Source of the DNA: Streptococcus cristatus ATCC 51100
GTDB lineage: Bacteria > Bacillota > Bacilli > Lactobacillales > Streptococcaceae
Direction of reading: 5' to 3'
DNA length: 64,000 bases
Assembly (NCBI RefSeq): GCF_000222765.1
Contig: NZ_AFUE01000005.1
Span: forward strand, 62,001 to 126,000
Shown here: positions 7,752 through 17,569 of the stretch, piece after piece
How positions within the stretch are numbered: the first letter of the stretch is position 1
Layout of the letters: every line of letters starts with the position of its first letter
Translations under genes and position numbers: made by a program
Notes under the pieces: generated by a model
Told to the model about the DNA's origin: nothing
Seen by the model: the letters and a program-made list of their open reading frames with translations, nothing else
Databases searched by the model: none

Positions 7752-8890
7752 TTATGAGTAATCTTTCCAAATATCTCTTATTTGATTAAATTCTTCAAAA
7801 ATTTTCTCTTCTAAAGTGTGTCCGTACACTTCTACCAACATTGAAATATCTCTATGCCCTAGAATTTTTGCGATAACTCCAAGGTCAAATCCTTTGTGCC
7901 AGAGGTAGCTCCCATAGGTATGACGTGCTCCTTTTGTCGTGATAATTGGATAAATGTCCAACTCATTTAAGAGAACACTCAAAGCTTTATTGACACTTGC
8001 AATATCTGGTACCAAGTGAATATATCCATAATGCTGAAAAATCATTTTATACCTATTCTTGATTCCTAGCTCTTTATTAGCCTTCTCCTGTTCAATTTTT
8101 AGGACTTGTAATATCTTAATACATTCTTCGTCTATCGGTACCATCCGAATAGACGTTTTATTTTTTGGAGGGACAAATTTATGAGAAAGGGTATTAAACC
8201 TCCTATATGTTTTTAGCAGTCCTCTGTCAAAGTCAACTTCATTCCAAGTTAACGCTATTAACTCTCCAAACCTCATGCCTGTTTTTAATAGAAAATAGAC
8301 AATATAAGGAACAATTGAACGTTGGTAATCAAATTTTCTCTTTACTGCTAAAAGTAAATCCAGATAGTCCTTTTCTGTATGTAAATATTTCTCTTCTGTC
8401 ATCTGTTGTTCTTTGGATGAAAATAACTCGACATGTTGTGTAAAATCATCTATTAGAACTTTGTCTGCAATTGCCATTTGGATGCTCTGATGAATCCCAG
8501 TATTCAATCTACCAAGAAAATTTCTACCAACTGTTTGTCCATACTTATTCATAATTCTTTGGTATTCACTCGCACGAATTTGAGTGACTTTTTTATTTCC
8601 AAATAATCTTTCAATTGTGTTTTTACGGAGAAGATATTTTTTCTTTGTCTCTTCCGACCTACTACTCGGTAGAATTTTTAGTTCAAGCCATTCTTGATAC
8701 AGATCTACAAGAGAAATATCTCTAGAAATTCTTTTTCCTAAACGAAGTTCTTGCAGAATCGGTTCAGCTTCTGACTCTGCAAGTTTTTTTGTTTTAAAAC
8801 CGCTATTATGAACAACAGTTTTCCCTTCGCTACGAATTTCATAGGTCCATAAATTACTATCTCCTCGCTTTCGAAACGAACACTTGCCAT
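7752..8890 (-). pseudogene. int: Tyrosine recombinase/integrase, frameshifted at codon 3
   Basis: Site-specific integrase of the element. Catalytic residues are all readable: R in TGMRFGELIALTW, K in PPKNKTSIR, K-x-x-R in TTKGARHT (Lys at the usual His position, a known variant), H in LGHRD and Y in VEVYGHT. The frame is open leftward from TGT-TCG at 8884 to the stop codon, but its only upstream ATG (8888-8890, coupled to the xis stop as TAATATG) is one base out of frame. Adding one base gives 379 residues, the usual size, starting M-A-K-C-S-F-R-K-R-G. The next in-frame ATG is at 8552 and would remove the whole arm-binding and core-binding region. Confidence 0.85.
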
Positions 8891-8891
8891 A

Positions 8892-9080
8892 TTACGCCAC
8901 CTCAGTTCCTAGAATCTCATTTACAACACTTTTTGGAACAACCATCAAACGTTTGCGATTATAAAATGTATAGCCTCGTGAGACAAGTAATTCTCTTGCC
9001 TGATGAATGATATCATTTGCTGTATGAGGGCGATAGCCCATTTCAATTAATTCTTTGTTACTAATTAAATTATTGTCCAT
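8892..9080 (-). CDS. xis: Excisionase-type DUF3173 protein
   Basis: 62 residues with the DUF3173 pattern: NKELIEMGYRPHTANDIIHQA then RGYTFYNRKRLMVVP and VVNEILG. In streptococcal mobile elements these small winged-helix-like proteins lie just upstream of the integrase and direct excision. AAGGAGG precedes the ATG; the stop codon overlaps the presumed int start region. Confidence 0.8.
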   Translation of the reverse strand: MDNNLISNKELIEMGYRPHTANDIIHQARELLVSRGYTFYNRKRLMVVPKSVVNEILGTEVA

Positions 9081-9091
9081 AGTTATCCTCC

Positions 9092-10069
9092 TTATTTATT
9101 TTCTAAATTCAGAAACTCGCCTACAAGTAGTTGTAATTCTGCATTTAATTTAGGGAGATTCTGTATTAATACTTCTTTTAATTCTTCCGCAAATTGGTTC
9201 GTTTCTTCTCTCAATAGTTTGCGGACTCTTGTTTTTTTCTTTTTGATGCTGTCTGATTTTAAATTTGGAAAAGCCAATGATAACAGTTCAGGATTGTTGA
9301 GAAAGATAATTGTAAATGCTCTTTGCTCCACTCGAATATGTTCTAGCTTATAAAATCCGAAATTATCAAGTCGATTCATAACATCTTGGACCATCTCCTC
9401 ACCAATCGCTTTGGTTCTAAGTTGGAATTCCAGTCTCCACCAAAACGGATTTACAGCCAAATCTAGCTTCTCATCGCGCTTGTGAGCAATGATTTCTTTA
9501 TTCTTATCATATAACCTAACTTGTACATTACTACCGCTAGAACCCCAATATTTCGTCTCTAATTCACCCCCTCTACCATAGAAGACCTTATGGGTAACAC
9601 CACCTTTAATATGTTGCAAATTAACGATTTCAGTCCTATTGAAAATGTCAAATGCCAAATCAAAACGAGACAAACGTACTGTCAATGAATTCAATCTAGC
9701 AAAGTACATTAATTGCCTCCATACTTTCATTCCATCAAATTCTTTTAAAGTATTAGGATTGAAATCAATTCGAATCAATTGTTCATTTCCATAAGTGGAT
9801 AATTGAAAAAATATAATATTGATTGAATCATACTCATTAAAATCTTTAGCTAAAGTAAATACATCATCTCGTACGTTATCATGTATTTCAAATGAATCAA
9901 CTCTTGTACTTATTGCCTGTTTCAGATTTTTAAAAATTTGTCTTAGGGAACCAATGTCTGTATCCCAGATAACCGTTAATCTATCAATACTGACATCTAA
10001 CCGCTGTACTAATTCTCCTACATCACATCGTTCTTGAATACTTCTTAAATCTTGTATAGAAACCAACAA
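9092..10069 (-). CDS. Replication initiation factor / MobT-type relaxase (Rep_trans family)
   Basis: 325 residues. The centre carries Rep_trans motifs: LSRFDLAFDIFN, then YGRGGELETKYWGSS followed by VQVRLYDKNKE, where the Tyr is the likely nucleophile that nicks and becomes covalently linked to DNA. This family includes plasmid RCR initiators and the Tn916 Orf20/MobT relaxases. The start is a TTG about five bases behind AAGGGGGG. The N-terminus has no recognisable helix-turn-helix domain. It reads away from the structured region upstream, its probable target. Confidence 0.8.
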   Translation of the reverse strand: MLVSIQDLRSIQERCDVGELVQRLDVSIDRLTVIWDTDIGSLRQIFKNLKQAISTRVDSFEIHDNVRDDVFTLAKDFNEYDSINIIFFQLSTYGNEQLIRIDFNPNTLKEFDGMKVWRQLMYFARLNSLTVRLSRFDLAFDIFNRTEIVNLQHIKGGVTHKVFYGRGGELETKYWGSSGSNVQVRLYDKNKEIIAHKRDEKLDLAVNPFWWRLEFQLRTKAIGEEMVQDVMNRLDNFGFYKLEHIRVEQRAFTIIFLNNPELLSLAFPNLKSDSIKKKKTRVRKLLREETNQFAEELKEVLIQNLPKLNAELQLLVGEFLNLENK

Positions 10070-10503
10070 AATTGTCCCCCCTTCTTTTAGATTTTTTAGG
10101 TTTCAGAAACACCGTCAAATCAACGATTGCTCGTTCCGTCGTTCTTTGGGCGTTGCCCTAAGTGTCCCTTTTTGCTGGCTGTTAGAATAGCCAGCTTTTG
10201 CTTGGCTAGAAATTGTCTGGACGGCAGTCTGCAGGACTTCGCCTGACTTCCCGTCAGGCTCGTCCCTTGTCCTTGTCCACACAATTTCTAGCTCCAAGGC
10301 TTCGAATAGTCGTAAGTCATAGTCTCGTCCTCAACTTCCTCCTCACTCACTGTTCCTAAACTTATGAGCTATTTTTATCGTTTATAACTTATTTTTAAGT
10401 TATAAATATATTTTATAAAAAATATTTTAGTTAGTCAACTAAAAACTTGATTTGTAAGTTTATAGGTGATAAAATAAGTTAAAAATAAAAATAGGAGTTT
10501 CCC
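10070..10503. other. Origin-like structured region (candidate oriT/dso)
   Basis: No gene. Three nested or adjacent hairpins are visible: GCTGGCT-8 nt-AGCCAGC (10174-10195); a 17-bp inverted repeat with one mismatch, CTAGAAATTGTCTGGAC at 10206-10222 and its partner at 10275-10291, extendable past a 2-nt bulge; and inside it GCCTGAC-ttccc-GTCAGGC (10241-10259). Also GGGC-gtt-GCCC at 10148-10158. Such a cruciform beside a Rep_trans gene suggests a nick site for replication or transfer. The right part (10370-10490) is A+T-rich and holds the divergent promoter for the regulator. Confidence 0.6.
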
Positions 10504-11013
10504 ATGACCTTTATTATTCAAAATTTTGGACCCAATTTGGCACGACTACGCATAGAAAAAGGGGTAAGCCAAACTCAACTAGCTGAAGATTTAGGAATCG
10601 GTAAACAGTCCATCTCTGATTACGAAAAACAAAAAAGCTATCCTACCTTTGCAAATTTGGATAAGATAGCAGAATATTTTAATGCAACTCCAACCCAACT
10701 CTTTGGAACGAGTAAAGAGATTGAGTTAGAAAAGAGTGTTCTTGAATCTAATGAATACTCTGATAAAGTAAGTGAAATCTTAAAAGCTGTCAAATACATC
10801 GAGCATTTCCTACATACTGATGGACAGTACTTAGAGGATTTACTTTACCTAACAAGAGGCAACCAACTATACACAGAAGATGGAAAAGAGTTGTATATTG
10901 ATCCAACTTCTCAGAAAAGAACACTTCATACCCAATATGAACCTGGTTTTATTGAAGCAAGAGATAAATCTCCACTAGAGCTCTTAATTGAAAATAAGGA
11001 GCTATTAGATTAA
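10504..11013 (+). CDS. Cro/CI-type (XRE family) transcriptional regulator
   Basis: 169 residues. An HTH_3 domain spans about 10-66 (LARLRIEKGVSQTQLAEDLGI, then KQSISDYEKQKSYPT and LDKIAEYFNATPTQLF). The remaining 100 residues are unrecognised and contain no peptidase signature. AGGAG sits at proper distance. Divergent from rep, so it probably represses the element's left operon and itself. Confidence 0.85.
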   Translation: MTFIIQNFGPNLARLRIEKGVSQTQLAEDLGIGKQSISDYEKQKSYPTFANLDKIAEYFNATPTQLFGTSKEIELEKSVLESNEYSDKVSEILKAVKYIEHFLHTDGQYLEDLLYLTRGNQLYTEDGKELYIDPTSQKRTLHTQYEPGFIEARDKSPLELLIENKELLD

Positions 11014-11018
11014 ATAAA

Positions 11019-11042
11019 AAAAGCGAGGATATCCTCGCTTTT
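11019..11042 (+). terminator. Terminator of the element regulator
   Basis: Palindrome AAAAGCGAGGAT/ATCCTCGCTTTT directly behind the stop codon. Confidence 0.85.
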
Positions 11043-11068
11043 CTATTGTAAAATCTTATTCTTCATTA

Positions 11069-11143
11069 TCAATCATCAAACACTCTGCCTGTGAGTTGGT
11101 ACATGAGGTAAATGTGCTCCAAGGTTTTGACAATTCGCGTCAC
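11069..11143 (-). pseudogene. C-terminal remnant of an unrecognised gene
   Basis: A short open stretch on the minus strand ends IVKTLEHIYLMYQLTGRVFDD-stop. It has no upstream coding part, as TAA lies just before. The composition looks protein-like, so it may be the tail of a gene lost from the element. I do not recognise the family. Confidence 0.3.
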
Positions 11144-11227
11144 ATGAAGTTATTTAAGCATCTCCTTTTCTCTCATTACCATTTTCTGTTATAATAAATT
11201 GTACTTCTAGAATAGAAAGGACTTAAG

Positions 11228-12373
11228 ATGACAACTCTTATTAAACATAAACGTGTAGAATTTTCAGAACTTTTTTATGACCTAGTTTTTGTTTTTGCAA
11301 TTTCAAAAGCAACTACTTTAATTGAGCATCTTCATAACGGTATTTTGACTTGGAATTCTTTCCTTGATTTTTTCATGGCTGTTTTGGTTCTCACTGATTC
11401 ATGGATGATTCAAACCGTTTATACCAATCGCTATGGAAAGAACTCTTTATTTAACATGGTAATCATGTTTATCAAAATGGGACTTTTACTCTTTATAGCC
11501 AATATGATTGGACCTGATTGGCAACAATATTTTCATTATCTTTGTTGGGCTGTTGGTACATTAACCTTTACCTTATTTTTACAATATTTGGTTGAATTTT
11601 TTAGAAAATCAACCGATAATGTTGAACGGGAAAGTATCAAAGGTTTTCTATGGATAACAGGTCTAGGAAGTTTAGGAGTCTATCTAGCAGCTCTTCTTCC
11701 TATTTACGTTGGAGTCTCTGTCTTATTTGCTAGTACTCTGCTAACATTTATTATGCCAATTATCTTGCTTAGTAAAGATAAGCATTACCAGGTAAATCTC
11801 CCCCATTTAATCGAGCGCATCTCCCTTCTTGTCATTATTACGTTTGGAGAGATGATTATGGAGCTAGCTAACTTCTTTACAATCGAGAATTTCTCGATTT
11901 ATTCGGTTCTTTATTTCATTATTATGCTTTCTCTGTTCTTGTTTTATTTTGGTCAATTCGACCATGCTATTGATGAAGAATCTAATCAAAAGGGACTATT
12001 TCTAATTTACAGTCACTATCCTATTTTCATTGGACTTATTATGATGACCGTTTCGATGAGTTTTCTTCTGAATCCTGAAGCTAATCTTCTCTTTGCAACC
12101 AGCTTCTCTTATATCGGATTTGGCCTCTTTCAAGCTGCTGTCCTAGTAAATGGGCCCTATAACAAACACTATCTTCGCTATTCGAAAAGTTACTACTGTG
12201 TCCAAGCGACACTCTATCTGGCTGCCTTGATTCTCTCTTTAATCTTTGCTTCTAATCCTATAATAGTAGTGAGTATAACAACCATTTTAGCTCTAGCTAT
12301 AGCCATTCATTTTATTTATTTTTATGTGACACAGAATAAAAAATATTCCAAATCTAACTGGGGGTTCTTTTAA
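11228..12373 (+). CDS. LtrA-family (low temperature requirement A) membrane protein
   Basis: 381 residues with about ten hydrophobic segments. The family signature FSELFYDLVFVFAIS is at residues 13-27 and HLIERISLLVIITFGEMIM near 198, matching LtrA proteins. LtrA was named for growth of Listeria at low temperature; its molecular activity is unknown. Good RBS (GAAAGGA). It is the only cargo gene of the element, oriented away from its regulator, with its own promoter near TATAAT at 11190-11196. Confidence 0.8.
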   Translation: MTTLIKHKRVEFSELFYDLVFVFAISKATTLIEHLHNGILTWNSFLDFFMAVLVLTDSWMIQTVYTNRYGKNSLFNMVIMFIKMGLLLFIANMIGPDWQQYFHYLCWAVGTLTFTLFLQYLVEFFRKSTDNVERESIKGFLWITGLGSLGVYLAALLPIYVGVSVLFASTLLTFIMPIILLSKDKHYQVNLPHLIERISLLVIITFGEMIMELANFFTIENFSIYSVLYFIIMLSLFLFYFGQFDHAIDEESNQKGLFLIYSHYPIFIGLIMMTVSMSFLLNPEANLLFATSFSYIGFGLFQAAVLVNGPYNKHYLRYSKSYYCVQATLYLAALILSLIFASNPIIVVSITTILALAIAIHFIYFYVTQNKKYSKSNWGFF

Positions 12374-12390
12374 TGAGTTTATAACATAAA

Positions 12391-12413
12391 AAAGCTTTGG
12401 GAACCAAGGCTTT
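12391..12413 (+). terminator. Terminator of the LtrA gene
   Basis: AAAGCTTTGG-gaa-CCAAGGCTTT. The stem closely resembles the chromosomal tRNA-Lys terminator beyond attR (AAAGCCTTGG/CCAAGGCTTT), so it may be an old duplicate of it. Confidence 0.6.
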
Positions 12414-12420
12414 ATATGAT

Positions 12421-12492
12421 ATCAATCACCGACCACGAAAATGTTTAGCTTACAGAACTGCTAGTGAAGCTCTAGAGGATGAGTTCGAGTAA
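12421..12492 (+). pseudogene. IS30-family transposase C-terminal remnant
   Basis: Twenty-three codons and a stop reading INHRPRKCLAYRTASEALED, the characteristic end of IS30 transposases (N-x-R-P-R-K-x-L-x-x-x-T). Nothing upstream codes for the rest. It marks an old IS insertion near the right end of the element. The sequence from here to attR (about 190 bp) has no gene, only the GCCCCA repeats. Confidence 0.65.
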
Positions 12493-12562
12493 ATGTTGCA
12501 CTTATTCTTGCAATTTATCATTTACTTGATGCACGAACTCGATATTTTTTTCGTTAATTTGT

Positions 12563-12584
12563 TTTTGCCCCACTTTTGCCCCAT
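12563..12584 (+). promoter_or_regulatory. Candidate integrase arm-type sites, right end
   Basis: TTTTGCCCCAC followed directly by TTTTGCCCCAT, about 100 bp inside attR. Same motif and orientation as the pair at the left end. Confidence 0.5.
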
Positions 12585-12686
12585 TTTTAAATCCTGACAT
12601 TGAAAATACCTAAAAGTATTTCCCTAAAATCAGCTATATTTCAACATTTTTGTTTATTTTCAATATGAAAAGTTCTTACAAATTCA

Positions 12687-12713
12687 TGCAGGGGGCATAG
12701 AAAGTATGACTAA
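12687..12713 (+). repeat. attR, 27-bp direct repeat
   Basis: Perfect copy of attL. Beyond it lies the ancestral tail of the tRNA-Lys locus. Confidence 0.9.
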
Positions 12714-12738
12714 AAAGCCTTGGGTTCCAAGGCTTTTT
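12712..12738 (+). terminator. Ancestral tRNA-Lys/6S terminator, displaced
   Basis: AAAAAGCCTTGG-gtt-CCAAGGCTTTTT, now separated from its genes by the element. Confidence 0.8.
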
Positions 12739-12763
12739 CATTTCATTATCCGTACAATAAAAA

Positions 12764-12801
12764 GGCTTCAAACCATTGTTTTGGATCAATAGTTTGAAGT
12801 C
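12764..12801 (-). terminator. Terminator of groESL
   Basis: GACTTCAAACTATTG on the minus strand pairs with CAATGGTTTGAAGCC across an 8-nt loop, followed by a T-run. Confidence 0.8.
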
Positions 12802-12849
12802 TTTTTTACTTTATTGATTTCAAAAAAGTTGTACTTTCTTCGATGTGTC

Positions 12850-14487
<1,638 letters not shown>

Positions 14488-14495
14488 TTAGATTT

Positions 14496-14777
14496 TTACT
14501 CCACAATTGCAAGAATGTTGGCTTCCCCAACAACCAAGAATTTCTCATCTTGATCTTTGACTTCAATGCCAGCATGGCTTTCAACTAAAACCTTATCACC
14601 TGGCTTGACACTTGGCGCGACCAGCTCTCCGTTCAACGTACGGATTCCTTGACCAACTGCGATGACTTTTGCCTCTTTTGTCGCGTCTTGTCCTGCACCA
14701 GCAATGACAAAGCCACCAACTTTCTGTTCTTTTTCTTCTACTTTTAAGACCACACGGTCACCTAATGGTTTTAACAT
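14496..14777 (-). CDS. groES: Co-chaperonin GroES (10 kDa)
   Basis: 93-residue heptameric lid of GroEL. Begins [17 protein letters not shown], has the mobile loop [16 protein letters not shown] and ends [11 protein letters not shown]. Good RBS (GGAGGAATAAAG). Confidence 0.97.
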   Translation of the reverse strand: MLKPLGDRVVLKVEEKEQKVGGFVIAGAGQDATKEAKVIAVGQGIRTLNGELVAPSVKPGDKVLVESHAGIEVKDQDEKFLVVGEANILAIVE

Positions 14778-14801
14778 CTTTATTCCTCCAAAGATTGAAT
14801 T

Positions 14802-14868
14802 TTAGCACTCTACAACAAAGAGTGCTAATCTATAGTTATTATTTTATCACTTGGTCAGAAATAGTCAA
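14802..14868 (-). promoter_or_regulatory. groESL promoter with CIRCE operator
   Basis: 14802-14828 is a perfect CIRCE element, TTAGCACTC-N9-GAGTGCTAA, the HrcA repressor site. Upstream on the minus strand are TTGACT, 16 bp, TAAAAT. HrcA repression relieved by heat or misfolded protein load is expected. I see no additional CtsR site. Confidence 0.95.
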
Positions 14869-14870
14869 GA

Positions 14871-14898
14871 AAAAACTTTGCCGAATGACAAAGTTTTT
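14871..14898 (-). terminator. Terminator of levDEFGX
   Basis: AAAAACTTTG-8 nt-CAAAGTTTTT, T-rich on both strands, just ahead of the groES promoter. Confidence 0.85.
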
Positions 14899-14918
14899 GG
14901 GGAAATTAATTGGAAACA

Positions 14919-15209
14919 TTATTGAGCTAACTTCAGTTTCTCTTCAAAATCATCAATCACTTTTTGCAGATTTAGTCTACCCTTGTAGATGCCATAGCCA
15001 AAGACCAGCATGACAAGAATTCCCAAAATAGCTAAGATGACTCCTACGATAAACAGAAGCAGATTGGTTCGATGAAAGAGATAGATCAGGACAAAACCGA
15101 TACTGGCAATGGTGAAGAAAAGACTAAACCAACGTCCTAGATTTTCAATCATATGCTTCTGGTATTGAATTTCTGTTTCATAGCCTTGAATCAATTCTTG
15201 TTCTGTCAT
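14919..15209 (-). CDS. levX: Small two-helix membrane protein, LevX position
   Basis: 96 residues, two hydrophobic segments about 28-44 and 50-72, charged ends (MTEQELIQGYETEIQYQKHM, and a C-terminal helix KVIDDFEEKLKLAQ). It lies 17 bp behind EIID as last gene of the PTS operon, the place of levX in S. mutans levDEFGX. No function is known; identity with LevX is inferred from position. Confidence 0.6.
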   Translation of the reverse strand: MTEQELIQGYETEIQYQKHMIENLGRWFSLFFTIASIGFVLIYLFHRTNLLLFIVGVILAILGILVMLVFGYGIYKGRLNLQKVIDDFEEKLKLAQ

Positions 15210-15226
15210 GATTTTCCCTCTTTTTC

Positions 15227-16065
15227 TTAATATTGGAGACCTGGGTTAAAGAAGCCAGCCAGTACACCAAGGAAGGCGATAACAACTAGAATGAGCATCA
15301 CTTTAATTGGAGAAAGGTTCTTCTTGGCCATGAGCCACCAGCAAAATACGATAAAGACAGCTGTTAAGAGACCTGGATAAACACCATCTAATTTATCTTG
15401 TAAGACAAGGTAAGGCTCTTTTTCACCCGGATTGGTCAATTGGAAAGCAGTTTTGATAGGTACCCAAGTTGCTGCAACAGCACCGATAACCATTCCGCCG
15501 ACAATCCCAACAGATTTACGGATAGCTTGCCCTTGTTCTCCTACTAGGAATTCAACGGCCTTGTCTCCTAATTCATAGCCTTTAAAGTAAGCGAAACGCA
15601 TACCGAAATAAGCCAGCAGATTCCAAACTAGGATATAGAAGATAGCTCCAACAGGTGAACCTCCATTTGAAAGCCCCATTGAGATCCCCAAAATAACTGG
15701 AATCAAGGTTCCAACGATCAGAGAGTCACCGATACCAGCAACCGGTCCCATCAAGCCAGCCCGAAGTCCGTTGATGGTTTCGTCATTTACCGCTTCTGCA
15801 CCATTGGCACGCGCTTCTTCCAAACCAGCTGTGATCCCAACGACCAGAGTACCCAGCTGAGGTTCCGTATTGAAGAAGGCTGTATAAGTGTGCATAGAGC
15901 GTGCTTGCTCTTCTTTTGTATCGTACAATTCTTCCACGATTGGTAGCATAGAAGTCAAGTAACCAAAAGTCTGCATGTGCTCTTGAGAGAAGCAGGTCAA
16001 GTGACCATAGTACCAGTGGTGGAATGATTTGGTCAGTGTTTTTTTAGATATTTTTTAGTTGCCAT
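15227..16065 (-). pseudogene. levG: Mannose-family PTS EIID component, frameshifted near start
   Basis: EIID forms the membrane sugar channel with EIIC. The body is intact: LTCFSQEHMQTFGYLTSMLP, LMGPVAGIGDSLIVGTLIP, then hydrophobic C-terminal segments ending AGFFNPGLQY. The ATG at 16065 lies two bases behind the levF stop, but from it the frame hits TGA after ten codons. The body frame begins after A-runs of six and seven. One extra A in either run would give a continuous 279-residue protein starting MATKK. The next in-frame Met (16000, MTCFSQ) would lose about 22 residues including SFHHWYYGH. Confidence 0.85.
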
Positions 16066-16066
16066 C

Positions 16067-16912
16067 TTAGATATCCTCCTCGTCATCATCGTCAAAATCA
16101 CCTACTGCCACAGCACTAGCTTTGACATTTTTCGCCATCTGTACTTCATAGAAGAGCAGGGCAAAGATCAGTGATACAACTGCACTAGACACAAGGTTGA
16201 GACCAAGTGAGGCAGCCAAGGTAAAGCCAACGAAGAATGGAACAAAGTCTGTCACTTTTTCAACGATTTGTTTCAAGAGAATCGCAATACCGACACATGG
16301 AAGGAGAGAACCTACTGTAAAGAGGGTTTTCATTGGTAGACCATCCATTGGGAGGGCATCTTTCAGAGCTGTAACGGCATCAGCACCGTAACGGCAAAGA
16401 ATCAGTGTTGGCAAGAAAGAGAAGAGGAAGTGGGAAACCCATGGCAGATACCAGTCAACCGCATACAATTTTTTGTATTCTCCCTGTTCGACTGCTTTCC
16501 AGCCCATGTGTTGCCATACCAAGTTCATCGTTGCTGTTCCGTAGAAGAGAACAGTTCCTAGTGTACCAACCAGCACACCCATTGATTTTGCAAAGTCAGC
16601 AGCCTGCTGAGCATCTGAAATCCCTTGTGACTTGATCGCAACCATTGCCAAAGGAATACCGATATAAGAAACTGCACGGACATCGGCCGAAACAGTACCG
16701 CCAGGTGTTACCAGCGCAATATACACCAACTGCATGGCTACCCCACAGATAATACCGAGGCTCACATCTCCTAAAATTAAACCACAGACGAGTCCTCCGA
16801 CAAGCGGACGTCCAAGTGTATAGTTACCAATACTTGAGCCACCCATACCCGGCATAGAGGATAAACTAGCAAAGATACCGAGGATTGCGGCTTGCAACCA
16901 AGAAATTGTCAT
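16067..16912 (-). CDS. levF: Mannose-family PTS EIIC component
   Basis: 281-residue membrane permease subunit (EII-Sor family) with about eight hydrophobic stretches. MTISWLQAAILGIFASLSSMPGMGG is the usual start, and GRPLVGGLVCGLILGDV and LVTPGGTVSADVRAVSYIG are family motifs. The tail GDFDDDDEEDI is unusually acidic, like that of EIIA here. It follows levE after 124 bp that hold a small hairpin (CCTTGC-ccc-GCAAGG) of possible mRNA-processing significance. Confidence 0.93.
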   Translation of the reverse strand: MTISWLQAAILGIFASLSSMPGMGGSSIGNYTLGRPLVGGLVCGLILGDVSLGIICGVAMQLVYIALVTPGGTVSADVRAVSYIGIPLAMVAIKSQGISDAQQAADFAKSMGVLVGTLGTVLFYGTATMNLVWQHMGWKAVEQGEYKKLYAVDWYLPWVSHFLFSFLPTLILCRYGADAVTALKDALPMDGLPMKTLFTVGSLLPCVGIAILLKQIVEKVTDFVPFFVGFTLAASLGLNLVSSAVVSLIFALLFYEVQMAKNVKASAVAVGDFDDDDEEDI

Positions 16913-17036
16913 AATCTTTCTCCTTTAAGTAAGATCGAGCAGTAGCAGGAGCTCGGTTCCAACTCCTTCAAATAGACCTTGCCCCGCAAGGCTATCGAAA
17001 GTCCAAAACCTTGTCCTGCTTAACTTCTGCCCCTGT

Positions 17037-17531
17037 TTAAAAACCAAATTTAGATTTGAAATCACTCCAGTAACCGATGGAAACGTCTGGAAGCAGCTGG
17101 AATTTTACCTTGTAACCTGCTTTTTCAATCGCTTCGATCGCTTCCGCTTCTTCTTGTGTGATGGATTGATTGTTGCCCAGCTTGACAGCTCCTGGACGGT
17201 CATTGGCTGGTCCGACGATGATTTCTTTGACATTGCCTGGCACATAGCCTTGGTCCACCAAAATTTCTTTCATATCAATCGGATTTTTAGTAATCAAGAA
17301 ATAACGGCTGTCAGATTCGGTTACCTTGCCAGATTTTTCCTTGAAGGCTTCCTTAGTCCAAACAAAAGTTTTCTTGTCAGAAGCCCCTTTATAGGCTTGG
17401 ATCAAAACCTTGTTGCTGGCTGCTGCATCATTGACTGCAATCAGCCCATCGCAAGGATATTCCTTAGCCCAACGAGTGACCGTTTGACCGTGGATCATGC
17501 GGTCGTCAATCCGTACAAATGTTACTACCAT
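17037..17531 (-). CDS. levE: Mannose-family PTS EIIB component
   Basis: 164-residue cytosolic phosphotransfer subunit. His14 in VRIDDRMIHGQTVTRW is the phosphorylation site; VNDAAASN and IIVGPANDRPGA are conserved in the family. It takes phosphate from EIIA and gives it to the incoming sugar bound by EIIC/EIID. Confidence 0.94.
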   Translation of the reverse strand: MVVTFVRIDDRMIHGQTVTRWAKEYPCDGLIAVNDAAASNKVLIQAYKGASDKKTFVWTKEAFKEKSGKVTESDSRYFLITKNPIDMKEILVDQGYVPGNVKEIIVGPANDRPGAVKLGNNQSITQEEAEAIEAIEKAGYKVKFQLLPDVSIGYWSDFKSKFGF

Positions 17532-17569
17532 TTTGAATCTCCTATCTAAGTTAGTAAATGAATAACTTT

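Larger units (their letters stand above)
7655..12713. mobile_element. Integrated mobilizable-type element in tRNA-Lys(CTT)
   Basis: About 5.06 kb, visibly A+T-richer than its flanks, bounded by a perfect 27-bp direct repeat starting in the tRNA 3' end. Gene order from the tRNA is int, xis (DUF3173), rep (Rep_trans) leftward, an origin-like region, then Cro/CI regulator and LtrA cargo rightward. No conjugation pore genes are present, so it would need a helper; integrase-DUF3173-Rep_trans is the backbone of streptococcal integrative mobilizable elements. tRNA-Lys(CTT) is a known streptococcal integration hotspot. The integrase frame is broken, so it may be immobile. Confidence 0.85.
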
